In this document: piece after piece, positions 32,915-42,473 of the stretch
Layout of the letters: every line of letters starts with the position of its first letter
Position numbering within the stretch: position 1 is the first letter of the stretch
Virus record (IMG/VR): IMGVR_UViG_3300025669_000020
Location: 41,614-105,613 of that record
Length of the DNA: 64,000 nucleotides
Source: a virus
Strand: one strand, 5' to 3'
Notes under the pieces: model-generated
What the model saw: the letters and a program-made list of their open reading frames with translations, nothing else
Told to the model about the DNA's origin: nothing
Database searches by the model: none
Made by a program: the position numbers and the translations under genes

Positions 32915-35900
32915 ATGCCCACTGTCGATAAAGTAGCTGCCCGTTGGCTGGAAGCGCGCCAGGATCCCCTGGACGAGAAGTACATCCAGAAGCTCCGCAA
33001 GGAGTTCCTGATGCTCCTTCGGAACGCGGACAGGGCCAAGACTTTCGACACCCCCACAGCGGAGAAGTACCGCAAGGCTGTGGTTCGGTGGCGGGAGATG
33101 TTCGAGCTTTATGGGGGGCAGATTCGGGAGGACCTGAAGGGTAGAGAGCGTGCAGCCAAGAGCGGTTATGGGAAGAACACCAAGGCCAATGAACAGTGGG
33201 CACATTGGTATCTGGAACACATGAAGCCTTTCTGGGAAATGCACTATGAGCTGGGTAATGTTCCCGCGGTGCCAGACCTGCGCGCTGGTACTTCAGGAGG
33301 GCCTTTCGAAGACCCCGAGGTGGTGGAGGCCCGGCTTGTAGATTTTTATGAGACGCGCTATCCAGAGAGGGATGCCAAGAGGGAGGTTGAGCGGTATCTC
33401 TGGAGTTCCCCGCTCTGGACACGGAAGCAGGCAGAGGCGGATTCTCTGGAGCGTTGGGCGGAAATCACTCGCAAGTGGGCTGCACGGGCTCGGAGCAAGG
33501 CTCGTGCAACGTGGAAGTATCTCACTGATCTGGGCAACTGGGCTGCAGAGTCCGGTGGGGGTGGGGAGGCCATTGCATTGACCACGACCCAGGATGAGAG
33601 GGTGAGCCTGGAAGGTTTCTCCCTGCTTTTCCGGGGGTTCGATGATGCTGGCTCGAACCAGGAGTATTTGGAGGCACTGAAGGCAGCCCTGGCCAAGTAC
33701 AAGCAGAAGGCACGTAAGCACCTGCCTCTTCTTCTGAAGAAACAACTCCCATTCGTGGTGAACTGGTCCTGGGCCAAAGACCATGGAAGCGCCGCCGCCA
33801 CCTACAACGGCGACCACATCGAGATCACTCCTTGGGGGTTGACTTCCAACACTGACAACATGGTGCGGACATTGGCTCATGAGATGGGCCACCACCTCTA
33901 CGACATCCTGGGTCGGGAGAAGCAGCACTTCTGGGAAAGTGCCCTCCGTGGGGACTACAAGAAGCTGGATTTGCGGCATGCAGTCAAGGTCATGAAGTCT
34001 GTGGGGGCTAGCACCACCATCAGTGACAAGCTGGCTCAGAAGGACCCCATCCTCTATCTGCAGTTGGGCACCCTCCTGAACCATCATGGCTACAAGGGTT
34101 TGGACTTGTTCGGGCTGAAATCCATTGAGGAGTATTTGGCAGATCCGGAGAACAGTCCCATTGTTATAGTGCCTGCCTCTCCAATCTCAGCGTATGCGGG
34201 AACGAGTGCCTCAGAGGCTTTCTGTGAGGCTGTCGGGCACCTGGTGGCCTACGGCAAGAACCGGCTGCCTGACAAGGTGTTGGGTTGGATGAAGATCATG
34301 CTTCCCCATGTGAAGTTCGGGGCAGAGCGGCTTGGCCCCAACACCCCGCTGATGGAACACGGCAAGGTCAAGGTCAAGTACCGGGTGAAGAGCAGTGGCA
34401 AGGGCGTCGCTGTGACGGTCTATTATGGCCGTGGGAAAATTGGTGGGATGAATGCTTTTGTCACCAAATACCCCGAACGGGATTACTGCGGAGATGACGT
34501 TTGGAAGCTCCTGAAGAAGTACCCACAGGTTGAGGACACCAGCCGTGGTAGGTGGACACCAAATGGCGGGGAAGAGCGCACCAACACGAGGGGTCTCCAA
34601 GTCTACAAGGCATTCCTCACCGATGAAAGCAAGCAGGGGTTGGGCATTGGCAGGGCGATGTACCTGGCGATGATGGCGGAGTGGTTCGATAAGGTTGGGC
34701 CCTTCCTGTTCATGCCTATGGTCTGTGGGTTGGGTACATCGGGGACATCTGCCGCAGCTTTCCGTGTGTGGAAGTCTCTGGCACGGGATTTCCCCTCCAG
34801 CGGCAATGTGATTGCAGTGCTTCGGCGTCCTCGGTTGCCTTCCCCCTCCAAGGTAGCACACAGGTTCATGGGAGATTCTTCTCTTCACCCTGTGAGGGGT
34901 ATCTCCACGCATGACGGGGACGGGCGTCCTCTGCGGCAGCCCTCTGGTTTGTTGCGTATGATGCCTGACTATGGAGAGGGCGGAGCCAATCTCCCTCGTG
35001 GGAATCCTGGTGAGGTCGAAGAGGTGTGCGAGGAACTGCAGGCTATGGGGATGCGGGTGGCAGCATATGATCTGATTACAGACCTCATGCCTAAAGAGAT
35101 GGACACATTCAGAATCGGACCTTTGCACATCAGTATTTCTCCTGGGTATGACAAGTTCCAACGCCTGTTCACCCGGCAGATGGCTGCTGCCCTCCAGCAG
35201 CACAAGAAGCTCCTCCCAGAAATGCAAATCCGAGCAGCAAATGTGGTGCTTGTACACTCCCGAGGTTGGGGTGAGGATCTGGCGGGCGACTATGACGACG
35301 GGACGATCCGGATCCTATTCAAGAACAGCCCTGCCGCTGTGGAGACCGCCTTGCACGAGATCGGGCATCAGCTGTGGGATCACAACAGTGGTTTGCGGAG
35401 CCAGTGGCGTATTTTTGACTCGGTTGCATGGGATACCAAGGGGTATCGGATCAATGCTGTAGCTTCGGAGAGCATGGAGGAGCACTTCTGCGAGGCATAC
35501 GCCCTTGTGGTGGGTGGTTCTCTCCGGGGTTGGCGGAAGGAGGCTATTCTGATGGCTATCGAAGGAAAGACCCACCCCAGGATGCAGGCATCCAGAGTGG
35601 CCACACGGTTGGCGGATCGGTTCCTCAGTGCAGCAGCCAAGTACCAGAAGAAGAAGGAAGTCCCCAAGGCTGATGGCAAGGGGACCATGACCGTCTACGA
35701 GTACAGCGACGGGCAGGTTCAGCACCGGAACCGGGAGAAGGCCGAGCGCGTAGAGAAACTACGGGGGAACCTCGACAAGCTCCGTGGCCAGGTGAAGAAA
35801 GACCTCAAGTCCAAGGACCCAAGCACAAGGCTCAGTGCTTTGGCTGTGGGGCTCATGAACGACACCTACGAGCGTGTAGGCAATGCAGGCTCCGCCAAGG

Positions 35901-37318
35901 AAGGACACTTCGGTGTCACCGTGTGGCAGGCCCAGCATGTAACCCTGGGCAAGGGGAAGGCCACCTTCAGCTATGTAGGCAAGAGCGGGGTCAAGCAGAA
36001 GAAGGTCACCTCCGACAAGGCTTTGATCTCTGTGCTGCGTGAAGCCATGAAGGGGAAGTCCGGTACGGATAATGTGTTCTCACTGGACGATGTTTCCGTG
36101 GGTGCTAGCGGGGTGAACGAGTACCTCAAGCAGTTCAACATCACCGCGAAGGACATCCGAGGGCTGCATGCCAACAGGGAGATGCAGACCCGGCTCAAGA
36201 GCGTTCGTTCCAAGGGCGGCAAGCTCCCAGCTGACAAGAAAAAGCGGGATGAGAAGCTCAAGGCGGAGTTCAAGAAGGCTCTGGAGGGAGCTGCAGAGGC
36301 TGTGGGCCATGAGCCCACTACCCTGAAGGGTCAGTACCTCGTGCCTGGGTTGGAGGACAGCTACATCAAGGACGGCACTGTGATGGACAAGCTGCACAAG
36401 AAGGCTCGTGTGGCACTTCCCCCAAGCAAGTGGGTGGATGCGGTGTCTACGGAGCTGGACAGGGCTCAGAAGGAACAGGTCTGGACCGTTTACCACATGA
36501 CCTATGCGACTATCGGAGAACACATTGGGAGCTTGGGGCAGCTCCTGTCCAAGTACAAGCTCCTGTGGTTGATGGATGTCGATGGTGACCAGGAGATCGA
36601 TGCCTTCATCGCCTACAAGAAGACTCCTTTTGGCTACAAGATCGCCCTGGGAGGAACAGACGGCACCAGGGCTGCTGTGAGGGCATTTGTGCGGAAGCAC
36701 CAAGAGTTGATGGTGCGTCCAGGGTGGTATGCAGAGGCATCCGGCAAGCCCGATAAGCTGATGTCCAAGATGGGCCTGCGCCCTCTGGAAGATGAGAGTG
36801 CTGTGCGTGGGGTACTGGTAGGCAAGGACATCGAGTGGGGGCAGGATGGTTGGTACACCCGAACCCTGGGTGGTCTTGGGAAGGTTAAGAAGCGGATGTA
36901 CGGACACCCCATAGTGAGGGGTCGTGCGCTCATGGCCTCCGATGTGGAGTGGGAAGACCTCACAGGGAGGACGCTTACGGGTGAGGTGGTAGACACGGAC
37001 TCCAACGTGTGGATCGTGGCAGATGCCACTGGCAGAGAGCATCACCTGGAAGATGGGTGGGACTTTGTGCGGAGGGTGGCAACCAAGACCCCCGCAGAGC
37101 GTGAGGATGCAGAGGTGGAGCGGCTCAGTCGCAAGGAGCCCAAAGTCAAACCTCCCCGCAAGGATCTCCGCAGGCAGCGTATGGAAGTGGATCAGGAAGA
37201 CGATCCCGACATGAAACAGGACAAAAAGAATCAGTCCCACAATTACAAGGACATAGGGGCAAGCGTGCTTTCTGTGCTGGAACGACAGTACAAATTCAGC
37301 GCCTGGACGGTATGGTAG
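32915..37318 (+). CDS. 1467-aa multi-enzyme protein with type IB topoisomerase
   Basis: Residues 5-16 are a tag (DKVAARWLEARQ). Zincin domain 1 has HEMGH (322-326) and a later SASEAFCEAVGH. A GNAT-like domain spans about 500-640. A second tag (SKVAHRF, 645-651) precedes zincin domain 2 with HEIGH (814-818) and SMEEHFCEAYA. A third tag (SRVATRLADRFL, 893-904) precedes a full type IB topoisomerase (905-1160): R987, K1023, R1082, H1132 and Y1141, spaced like the vaccinia enzyme. A second GNAT-like domain (about 1188-1330) and an acidic/basic tail follow. It could be cleaved to four or five enzymes. Confidence 0.8.
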   Translation: MPTVDKVAARWLEARQDPLDEKYIQKLRKEFLMLLRNADRAKTFDTPTAEKYRKAVVRWREMFELYGGQIREDLKGRERAAKSGYGKNTKANEQWAHWYLEHMKPFWEMHYELGNVPAVPDLRAGTSGGPFEDPEVVEARLVDFYETRYPERDAKREVERYLWSSPLWTRKQAEADSLERWAEITRKWAARARSKARATWKYLTDLGNWAAESGGGGEAIALTTTQDERVSLEGFSLLFRGFDDAGSNQEYLEALKAALAKYKQKARKHLPLLLKKQLPFVVNWSWAKDHGSAAATYNGDHIEITPWGLTSNTDNMVRTLAHEMGHHLYDILGREKQHFWESALRGDYKKLDLRHAVKVMKSVGASTTISDKLAQKDPILYLQLGTLLNHHGYKGLDLFGLKSIEEYLADPENSPIVIVPASPISAYAGTSASEAFCEAVGHLVAYGKNRLPDKVLGWMKIMLPHVKFGAERLGPNTPLMEHGKVKVKYRVKSSGKGVAVTVYYGRGKIGGMNAFVTKYPERDYCGDDVWKLLKKYPQVEDTSRGRWTPNGGEERTNTRGLQVYKAFLTDESKQGLGIGRAMYLAMMAEWFDKVGPFLFMPMVCGLGTSGTSAAAFRVWKSLARDFPSSGNVIAVLRRPRLPSPSKVAHRFMGDSSLHPVRGISTHDGDGRPLRQPSGLLRMMPDYGEGGANLPRGNPGEVEEVCEELQAMGMRVAAYDLITDLMPKEMDTFRIGPLHISISPGYDKFQRLFTRQMAAALQQHKKLLPEMQIRAANVVLVHSRGWGEDLAGDYDDGTIRILFKNSPAAVETALHEIGHQLWDHNSGLRSQWRIFDSVAWDTKGYRINAVASESMEEHFCEAYALVVGGSLRGWRKEAILMAIEGKTHPRMQASRVATRLADRFLSAAAKYQKKKEVPKADGKGTMTVYEYSDGQVQHRNREKAERVEKLRGNLDKLRGQVKKDLKSKDPSTRLSALAVGLMNDTYERVGNAGSAKEGHFGVTVWQAQHVTLGKGKATFSYVGKSGVKQKKVTSDKALISVLREAMKGKSGTDNVFSLDDVSVGASGVNEYLKQFNITAKDIRGLHANREMQTRLKSVRSKGGKLPADKKKRDEKLKAEFKKALEGAAEAVGHEPTTLKGQYLVPGLEDSYIKDGTVMDKLHKKARVALPPSKWVDAVSTELDRAQKEQVWTVYHMTYATIGEHIGSLGQLLSKYKLLWLMDVDGDQEIDAFIAYKKTPFGYKIALGGTDGTRAAVRAFVRKHQELMVRPGWYAEASGKPDKLMSKMGLRPLEDESAVRGVLVGKDIEWGQDGWYTRTLGGLGKVKKRMYGHPIVRGRALMASDVEWEDLTGRTLTGEVVDTDSNVWIVADATGREHHLEDGWDFVRRVATKTPAEREDAEVERLSRKEPKVKPPRKDLRRQRMEVDQEDDPDMKQDKKNQSHNYKDIGASVLSVLERQYKFSAWTVW

Positions 37319-37346
37319 GGAGTTTCCCACAACCCCCACTGAGTTT

Positions 37347-37393
37347 CCCCTGGGCTGTCCAAGTTTCGACATACGGGAATTTCAGGGGTTTTT
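37347..37393 (+). terminator. Weak hairpin with T-run after the enzyme island
   Basis: cccctg (37347-37352) can pair with caggggttttt (37383-37393). The loop is long (30 nt), so termination strength is uncertain. Confidence 0.3.
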
Positions 37394-37408
37394 AGGCAAA
37401 TAGTCTGT

Positions 37409-37413
37409 CTATA
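37409..37413 (+). promoter_or_regulatory. CTATA box in the gap before the capsid module
   Basis: tgtctatacc 95 nt upstream of ATG 37508, in the 189-nt gap that separates the enzyme island from the capsid genes. It probably starts the capsid transcript. Confidence 0.35.
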
Positions 37414-37507
37414 CCCTCCCCTTATGAGCGACAGGCAGACTCCCAAGTGATCTGTCTTGCGCCGCTACAGACAGTCTCACTACAACCCCAGCAACAGGAG
37501 TCGCCCC

Positions 37508-38197
37508 ATGGCCAGGATTACACGCCGAGGTGCCCGCAACGTCACGCTGGATCTCGACAAGATCGCTTCTCTGTTCCAGGATCACCACGAGCTGATGGGC
37601 ATCCCCCAGAAGATCGCTGCTGATTTCGCATATCGCTGTGACCTCATCTCCGACCATGTGGAGAGGCATGTCCTCGCCATGGAGAAGTCCGCAAGCGAAG
37701 AGGAAGAGGGAAAGGAAGCAACTGAGGCCGAGAAGCCTCAGACCCAGATCGATGATGATCCCGCATCCGACGACCAGAACAAGCCCGAGCACTACTACCA
37801 CGGGAAGAACGCCGAGGACGAGACCGGACTTTCGGTCGAGCCTACTGGCGGCTTTGACCCCAATGAGATCGCTGACAAGAAAAGCGGTCCCCTTGAGGCA
37901 CCTCCCGCAGAGGAAGGCGTCGAAGGCCACTTCACCCAGGTTAACTTCCAGCAGCTTTGCGACAAGGAAGAAGGCCCCGGTGTCGGAACCCAGGTCGACA
38001 AGTTCGCCGCCGAAGAAGCTGTACTTGCCGCCATGCTGGAAGAAGAAGGCATGACTGGCAAGGCCGCTGGCGACGACGATGACGAAGATGAGGAAGAGGA
38101 CTCCGATGAGGATGTCGAGAAGGAAGCCTCCGAGACGGAAGCCTCCGAGACGGAAGCCTCTACCGAGACCTTCCACGGCTACAACCTTTTCGCATAG
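37508..38197 (+). CDS. Acidic prohead core/scaffold-like protein
   Basis: A 229-aa protein; ATG 37508 has an aacaggag site. The N-terminal 55 residues are basic then helical. The remainder is very acidic (runs of Glu and Asp, with EASETEASETEAS near the end). Acidic, low-complexity proteins beside a prohead protease are typical of phage internal core or scaffold. Probably cleaved and lost on maturation, which is inferred. Confidence 0.6.
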   Translation: MARITRRGARNVTLDLDKIASLFQDHHELMGIPQKIAADFAYRCDLISDHVERHVLAMEKSASEEEEGKEATEAEKPQTQIDDDPASDDQNKPEHYYHGKNAEDETGLSVEPTGGFDPNEIADKKSGPLEAPPAEEGVEGHFTQVNFQQLCDKEEGPGVGTQVDKFAAEEAVLAAMLEEEGMTGKAAGDDDDEDEEEDSDEDVEKEASETEASETEASTETFHGYNLFA

Positions 38198-38206
38198 GGG
38201 ATCACC

Positions 38207-38788
38207 TTGACCCATTCCCGTACCGCCGTGAACTACCAGGAGCGTGCAGCTGAATTTGCTGTGGGTGAAGAGGTGGAGACCGTCAACGGTACGCATGGGC
38301 GCATTGTGGCCCTCTGGCCTGCCATTGGCATGGCTGATGTGGAGTTCCCCAACGGGAGCCGTCGTATCCCTGTAGAAGAGATGTACCGGGCTCCTGGTAG
38401 CTGGGTAGCCTCTCCCCAGGGCGAGACTGTTCCAGGGGGACTCCCCACCGTTTCTGTTCCTGGTGGCTCTGTCGCTCCTATCCCCCCTCCCGTCAAGAAG
38501 ACCGCTTCCCCACAGTCCCAAGAGCGCGTTGCTCGGGCTTTTGTGAAGAGGGCTCTCTACTGGGCAGGGAAGGACAGGCAGTACAGGGCTTCTGGTGATG
38601 AGGTCGATTCAGGACTCTACTGCTGCCCCAAGTGCAAGGCACGGGGGGAAGAAATCCCAATGAGACGTGCGATCTACAAGCGGCGCAATGGTTGTAGTGA
38701 TCGGCTCTTGGGATGTCCCTCCTGCATGTTCTTGATCAAGCGGTCGGATGTCCTGAATGACCCCACATACCAGGTAGAGGTTGTCTGA
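38207..38788 (+). CDS. KOW plus zinc-ribbon hypothetical protein
   Basis: A 193-aa protein; TTG 38207 is the only plausible start after the previous stop. Residues 18-60 form a small SH3-like barrel (VGEEVETVNGTHGRIVALWP). A Pro-rich linker leads to SQERVARAFVKRAL (about 105), a tag-like helix. The C-terminal part has C-P-K-C and C-P-S-C knuckles (about 145-170), a zinc ribbon. Function unknown; it lies between scaffold and protease genes. Confidence 0.6.
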   Translation: MTHSRTAVNYQERAAEFAVGEEVETVNGTHGRIVALWPAIGMADVEFPNGSRRIPVEEMYRAPGSWVASPQGETVPGGLPTVSVPGGSVAPIPPPVKKTASPQSQERVARAFVKRALYWAGKDRQYRASGDEVDSGLYCCPKCKARGEEIPMRRAIYKRRNGCSDRLLGCPSCMFLIKRSDVLNDPTYQVEVV

Positions 38789-40395
38789 TGGCGTTCCTTC
38801 GCACAGCCTCCGCCTTGGTAGTACAGCCATCCATCAGCCCCAAGGGCTGGGGGAGGGTTCGTACAGCTTCCAAGGTAGAGGGAGCACCCTCCAAGAATCT
38901 GTCGGCACAAGCCAGCGAGATTCTCGGCACAGATTTTGACCCGTCCAAGTACCTGCTGACCCATTGCACCATCGTCGCCTCCGTGAATGTCGAGTCTGTC
39001 CCCAACGTGAAGTTGGGTTCTCTCACAGAGGATGGTCACAAGGTCAACCGCAAGTACGTTGACTACCGTGTCAGCTCCGACACGGACAAGTACATCAACA
39101 ACAACCTGGACTGCTTCGGGCGGGACGTGCTGCTGGACAGCTACTCCACGTTCATCGGGGCACAGAACTATCAGGAACATGTTCAGGTCGAAGCCATGTC
39201 CAAGGGCCGCATCATCGATGCCGTAGCCCGTGACATTGGCGACTCCATCTATGTCGATATCCTGGTGGCCACGGATCGGAAGCATACCGAGCTGGTCAAG
39301 GATATCGAAGCAGGCAAACTCGGCACACTCTCCATGGGTTGCAGTGTAGATGAGACCATCTGCACCAAGTGCGGCAACGTCGCCGTGGACGAGACCGAGC
39401 TTTGCCATCATGTCCGCTACGAGAAGGGCAACATCTTCTATGACGACAAGGGGCATCAGCACCGTGTCGCGGAGCTGTGCGGACACCCCTCTATCGAGCC
39501 CCATGGTGGAGTGACCTTCATCGAGGCTTCCTGGGTTGCAGCACCCGCTTTCACTGGCGCGGTCTTGCGGAACATCATCCACCCCGGCGATCTGACAGAC
39601 AAGCAGGCTTCCCGAATCCAGGAAATCCTGAACACCCCTCCCTGTGACTGGACTGACAGCTGTGGTATCGCCAAGGCTGCCTCCGAGACCACGAGTGAGC
39701 GGGTTGTCGGCAAGGTCGCAAATCCTGCTGTTCAACACACCCTGGTCCTTGACCCCCATCGTCAGGCAGGCACCCCCGTGGATGCTTTCAACTTCGATGA
39801 GCCGGGCGGTGACGAAGGCGGCGGTGACGAAGGCGGCGGTGAAGAGGCTGAGAAGCCCAAGGAAGAGAGCCCTCTGCACCAACTAGAGGATGATGTCCTC
39901 CATGAGGTAGTGGACAGGGTCAAGACCCGTGTCCGTGAGGACTTGGAGCGGGACAAGGATAAGGATGCCCCTGTAGTGGCTCCCACCTTTGCTCCTAACG
40001 ATACTCTCATCAAGGAAGCTCGTAAGAAAGCAGCACGCTCTTTGCAGCGTGTCCGTGTTGCGGCAGCCAAGCAAGCCTACAGGCAGGCATATTGGGCAGC
40101 CACAGCTACGTTGACGAAGACTGCTACTTCCGATGCAGACCTTGTGAACAGTGTGGCAGTACTGGACGGCAACTTTGGGATTAACGTCCCTGTGGATGTC
40201 TACCAGGCAGCCCTTTCGGTCGGTTCTGCCGATAACTACCCTACTGTGGGGAAATTCCTGACCGCGTGTAAGAGCACGGTGAGGCGTCCTATCAGTCTCC
40301 AGGATGCCAAGGCGTTCATCCGCCTCGGTAAAATCCTATCCCACGCGGAGGCAGTTTCCTCCGTTTGCCTACCCCCAAAAAGCAGGAGTGTGTGA
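38788..40395 (+). CDS. Prohead (capsid maturation) protease
   Basis: A 535-aa protein. NYQEHVQVEAMSKGRIIDA holds the likely catalytic His131, and GTLSMGCSVD the Ser182, as in prohead proteases of the T4 gp21/HK97 type. A Cys cluster (C192, C195, C206 with His207) follows. The end of the core (FIEASWVAAPAFTGAVLRNI) is typical. Beyond about 330 is an acidic Gly-rich linker, a coiled coil and a basic helix, perhaps a fused core protein. It would cleave scaffold and any targeted internal proteins in the prohead. Start overlaps the previous stop. Confidence 0.75.
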   Translation: MAFLRTASALVVQPSISPKGWGRVRTASKVEGAPSKNLSAQASEILGTDFDPSKYLLTHCTIVASVNVESVPNVKLGSLTEDGHKVNRKYVDYRVSSDTDKYINNNLDCFGRDVLLDSYSTFIGAQNYQEHVQVEAMSKGRIIDAVARDIGDSIYVDILVATDRKHTELVKDIEAGKLGTLSMGCSVDETICTKCGNVAVDETELCHHVRYEKGNIFYDDKGHQHRVAELCGHPSIEPHGGVTFIEASWVAAPAFTGAVLRNIIHPGDLTDKQASRIQEILNTPPCDWTDSCGIAKAASETTSERVVGKVANPAVQHTLVLDPHRQAGTPVDAFNFDEPGGDEGGGDEGGGEEAEKPKEESPLHQLEDDVLHEVVDRVKTRVREDLERDKDKDAPVVAPTFAPNDTLIKEARKKAARSLQRVRVAAAKQAYRQAYWAATATLTKTATSDADLVNSVAVLDGNFGINVPVDVYQAALSVGSADNYPTVGKFLTACKSTVRRPISLQDAKAFIRLGKILSHAEAVSSVCLPPKSRSV

Positions 40396-41573
40396 TGAGC
40401 ACGCGTAACCGCATGACGTGGGACGGTGAGGAAAAGCGCGCCTCCCTCCCGGTCGAAGAAGCCGACAAGAGGGCATCCGCCCCCCCCGCCGTCCCCATGG
40501 ACCCTGACCACCCCGCCGCCAAGCCCGACCCCGATGAGCATCACTACGAGAATGGTGACACCTCCTCATGGGCCGAAGACCCGACGACTGGTCCCTACCC
40601 CAACAGCGAGGCCCCCGCGGTTCCCACCGATACGGGCCACCCCGCTGCCAAGCAGGCTGCTGACATTCGTGTCGCCGCTGAGAAGAAGGCTGCCAAGTGC
40701 ATCCGCATCGCGCAGACCCTTCTCGTTGGCTTGGATGTCCCCACCATCGAAGACCAGGCCCTTGAGCTGATGGATCTCCCCGATGTCTCCCTGGACGCTA
40801 CCCTCCGCCGGATGGAAGCTGCCCATGAGGACGAGGAAGTCCTGCTCCGCAAGATGCTGGCTGGTGATGAGGATGAGGAAGAGGAAGAGGGCAAGGAAGC
40901 CACCGATGTGGAAGCAGCCGATGAGTCCGACAAGGACGCCTCGACTGACCGCATGGCCGAAGTCCTGACCGCTCTCCGCGACCTCCAGGGTCAGCTCGAC
41001 ACCCTCCGCAACCCCGTGGTCGCTGGCGAAGACGCCGATGACGATGAGGATGAGGATGGGGACAAGGCTGCCGAAGTCGTGGAAGAGGACGAAGAGGAAG
41101 TCCTCTTGGCCCAGATGTTGGCGGAGCTGGACTCCGGCTGCGAAGGCTGCAACGAGAACGCCATGGAAGAGGAAATGGTCGAAGAGGTGGCAGAGGTCGC
41201 CCCCGAAGCCATGATGGACATCGTGGATGATGAGATGATCATCGAAGACGATCCCATGATGGACGCCGAGACTGACATCAGCCTGGAAATGATGGATGAC
41301 CCCATGGGTCTGGGCGGCACCAACGACATCCTCCCCGAGGACGAGATGGCACTGGCCAATCTGTTCCACCAGGCAGACGACAAGGTCGCTGGCGAAGAGG
41401 CCAAGGACGACAAGGACGACAAGGAAGCTGCCGAGCGTCCCCAGCCCAAGAAGGCAGGCACTGGCCCCAAGACTCTGGGCAACCAGACCATGACCAAGAG
41501 CGCCTCCAACGAGATGAACGAACTCGGCAAGCTCTGGGAGACCGCTCCCGACGTGACCAAGTTCTTCGAGTAG
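40395..41573 (+). CDS. Acidic prohead core/scaffold protein
   Basis: A 392-aa protein overlapping the protease stop (TGATG). After a Pro/Ala-rich head, residues about 100-150 carry the helical unit AKCIRIAQTLL...IEDQALELMDLPD that is shared with the 81-aa protein at 4971. The rest is strongly acidic with coiled-coil parts and Met/Glu/Asp-rich runs. It sits immediately before the decoration and major capsid genes, as scaffolds do. Likely the main prohead core protein. Confidence 0.65.
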   Translation: MSTRNRMTWDGEEKRASLPVEEADKRASAPPAVPMDPDHPAAKPDPDEHHYENGDTSSWAEDPTTGPYPNSEAPAVPTDTGHPAAKQAADIRVAAEKKAAKCIRIAQTLLVGLDVPTIEDQALELMDLPDVSLDATLRRMEAAHEDEEVLLRKMLAGDEDEEEEEGKEATDVEAADESDKDASTDRMAEVLTALRDLQGQLDTLRNPVVAGEDADDDEDEDGDKAAEVVEEDEEEVLLAQMLAELDSGCEGCNENAMEEEMVEEVAEVAPEAMMDIVDDEMIIEDDPMMDAETDISLEMMDDPMGLGGTNDILPEDEMALANLFHQADDKVAGEEAKDDKDDKEAAERPQPKKAGTGPKTLGNQTMTKSASNEMNELGKLWETAPDVTKFFE

Positions 41574-41627
41574 CACAGTGACTTTCCAGTAGTGGGGGTT
41601 TGTTCCCCCCTCTACAGGAACAAATAT

Positions 41628-41660
41628 CGGCCCGGTAGGACTTTTCTTCCTACCGGGCCG
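41628..41660 (+). terminator. Strong hairpin between scaffold and capsid genes
   Basis: Perfect 13-bp stem cggcccggtagga / tcctaccgggccg (41628-41640, 41648-41660), 7-nt loop, followed by aagttcttctc. It may end the scaffold transcript or separate its level from that of the capsid genes. The gap 41574-41798 has no gene; it also holds a smaller ggggg/ccccc hairpin near 41594-41610. Confidence 0.65.
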
Positions 41661-41798
41661 AAGTTCTTCTCAATATCCCTTCAATAACGCGGGGACTTAG
41701 TGACGGAACAAGTTTGGATGAGGTTGTCTCACCCAACAGTTTCCGCGCCCCCCCCCACCGTCCCTGTAAACAGGGAGCGGTCGCATGAAGGAGACAAC

Positions 41799-42464
41799 AT
41801 GCCTCTGCTTGGACAGGCGAGTGGTGCATGGACTGAATCTTCCTCCGCGCTGCGGATTCTCCACCTTGGTGTTCGTAACACCGTGGGAATCCTGACGGAC
41901 GACAGTTTCACCCAGACCAATCCGCCCACCGTCGTGGTGACCACCACTATCTCTACCCAGGTTGACACTAGTGTCCTGGGCGTGATGAGTGGTTCCATCG
42001 CGTTCACGCGCCCAGACCAGGGTGCCAACTACGTCGGCGGTAACGCCGAGACCCTCGCTGTCGCCGCACAGGAGCGCCTCGTGCGTCCCCTGGGCTGCTT
42101 CATCAACTCGGCTGCTGGCAACGCATACGAGAACCTCCCCGCCTCCGCTTCTGGCAAGGGCCCCTACGTTTCGGCGCAGGGCACCTACGGAAATGCTCTC
42201 TTCGAGACGCAGTTCCTGGCCAACCCGGTCGCAGGTGCTGGCGCTGCAGGTGACCCCATCACCTACACCACGGGCCTCGCGCTCGCGGCTTCCAGGAATG
42301 GCTTCCTCTGTCCCACTTGGGACGTGGTGAACGGTCAGACCCTGGATGACGCTGGCATCATGGCTGAAATCGAACACGGTTGGGCTGCGTCCACCATCAT
42401 CGGCATCCTCAAGATGCCTGCTGATGCAACGCAGGGCGAAATCGTCTACGACCAGCGGATCTAG
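41799..42464 (+). CDS. Capsid decoration-like protein
   Basis: A 221-aa protein. ATG 41799 has aaggag 9 nt upstream; a GTG at 41700 in frame lacks a ribosome site and gives a Pro-rich, non-conserved head, so it is rejected. Composition (Ala, Thr, Gly, Val) and place directly before the major capsid gene suit a head decoration protein. Its C-terminus aligns with the protein at 29835. Confidence 0.6.
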   Translation: MPLLGQASGAWTESSSALRILHLGVRNTVGILTDDSFTQTNPPTVVVTTTISTQVDTSVLGVMSGSIAFTRPDQGANYVGGNAETLAVAAQERLVRPLGCFINSAAGNAYENLPASASGKGPYVSAQGTYGNALFETQFLANPVAGAGAAGDPITYTTGLALAASRNGFLCPTWDVVNGQTLDDAGIMAEIEHGWAASTIIGILKMPADATQGEIVYDQRI

Positions 42465-42473
42465 GAGAAGATC

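Noticed and set aside
41700-41798. GTG 41700 as start of the decoration-like protein
   Set aside because: No ribosome site there; ATG 41799 has aaggag at the right distance.
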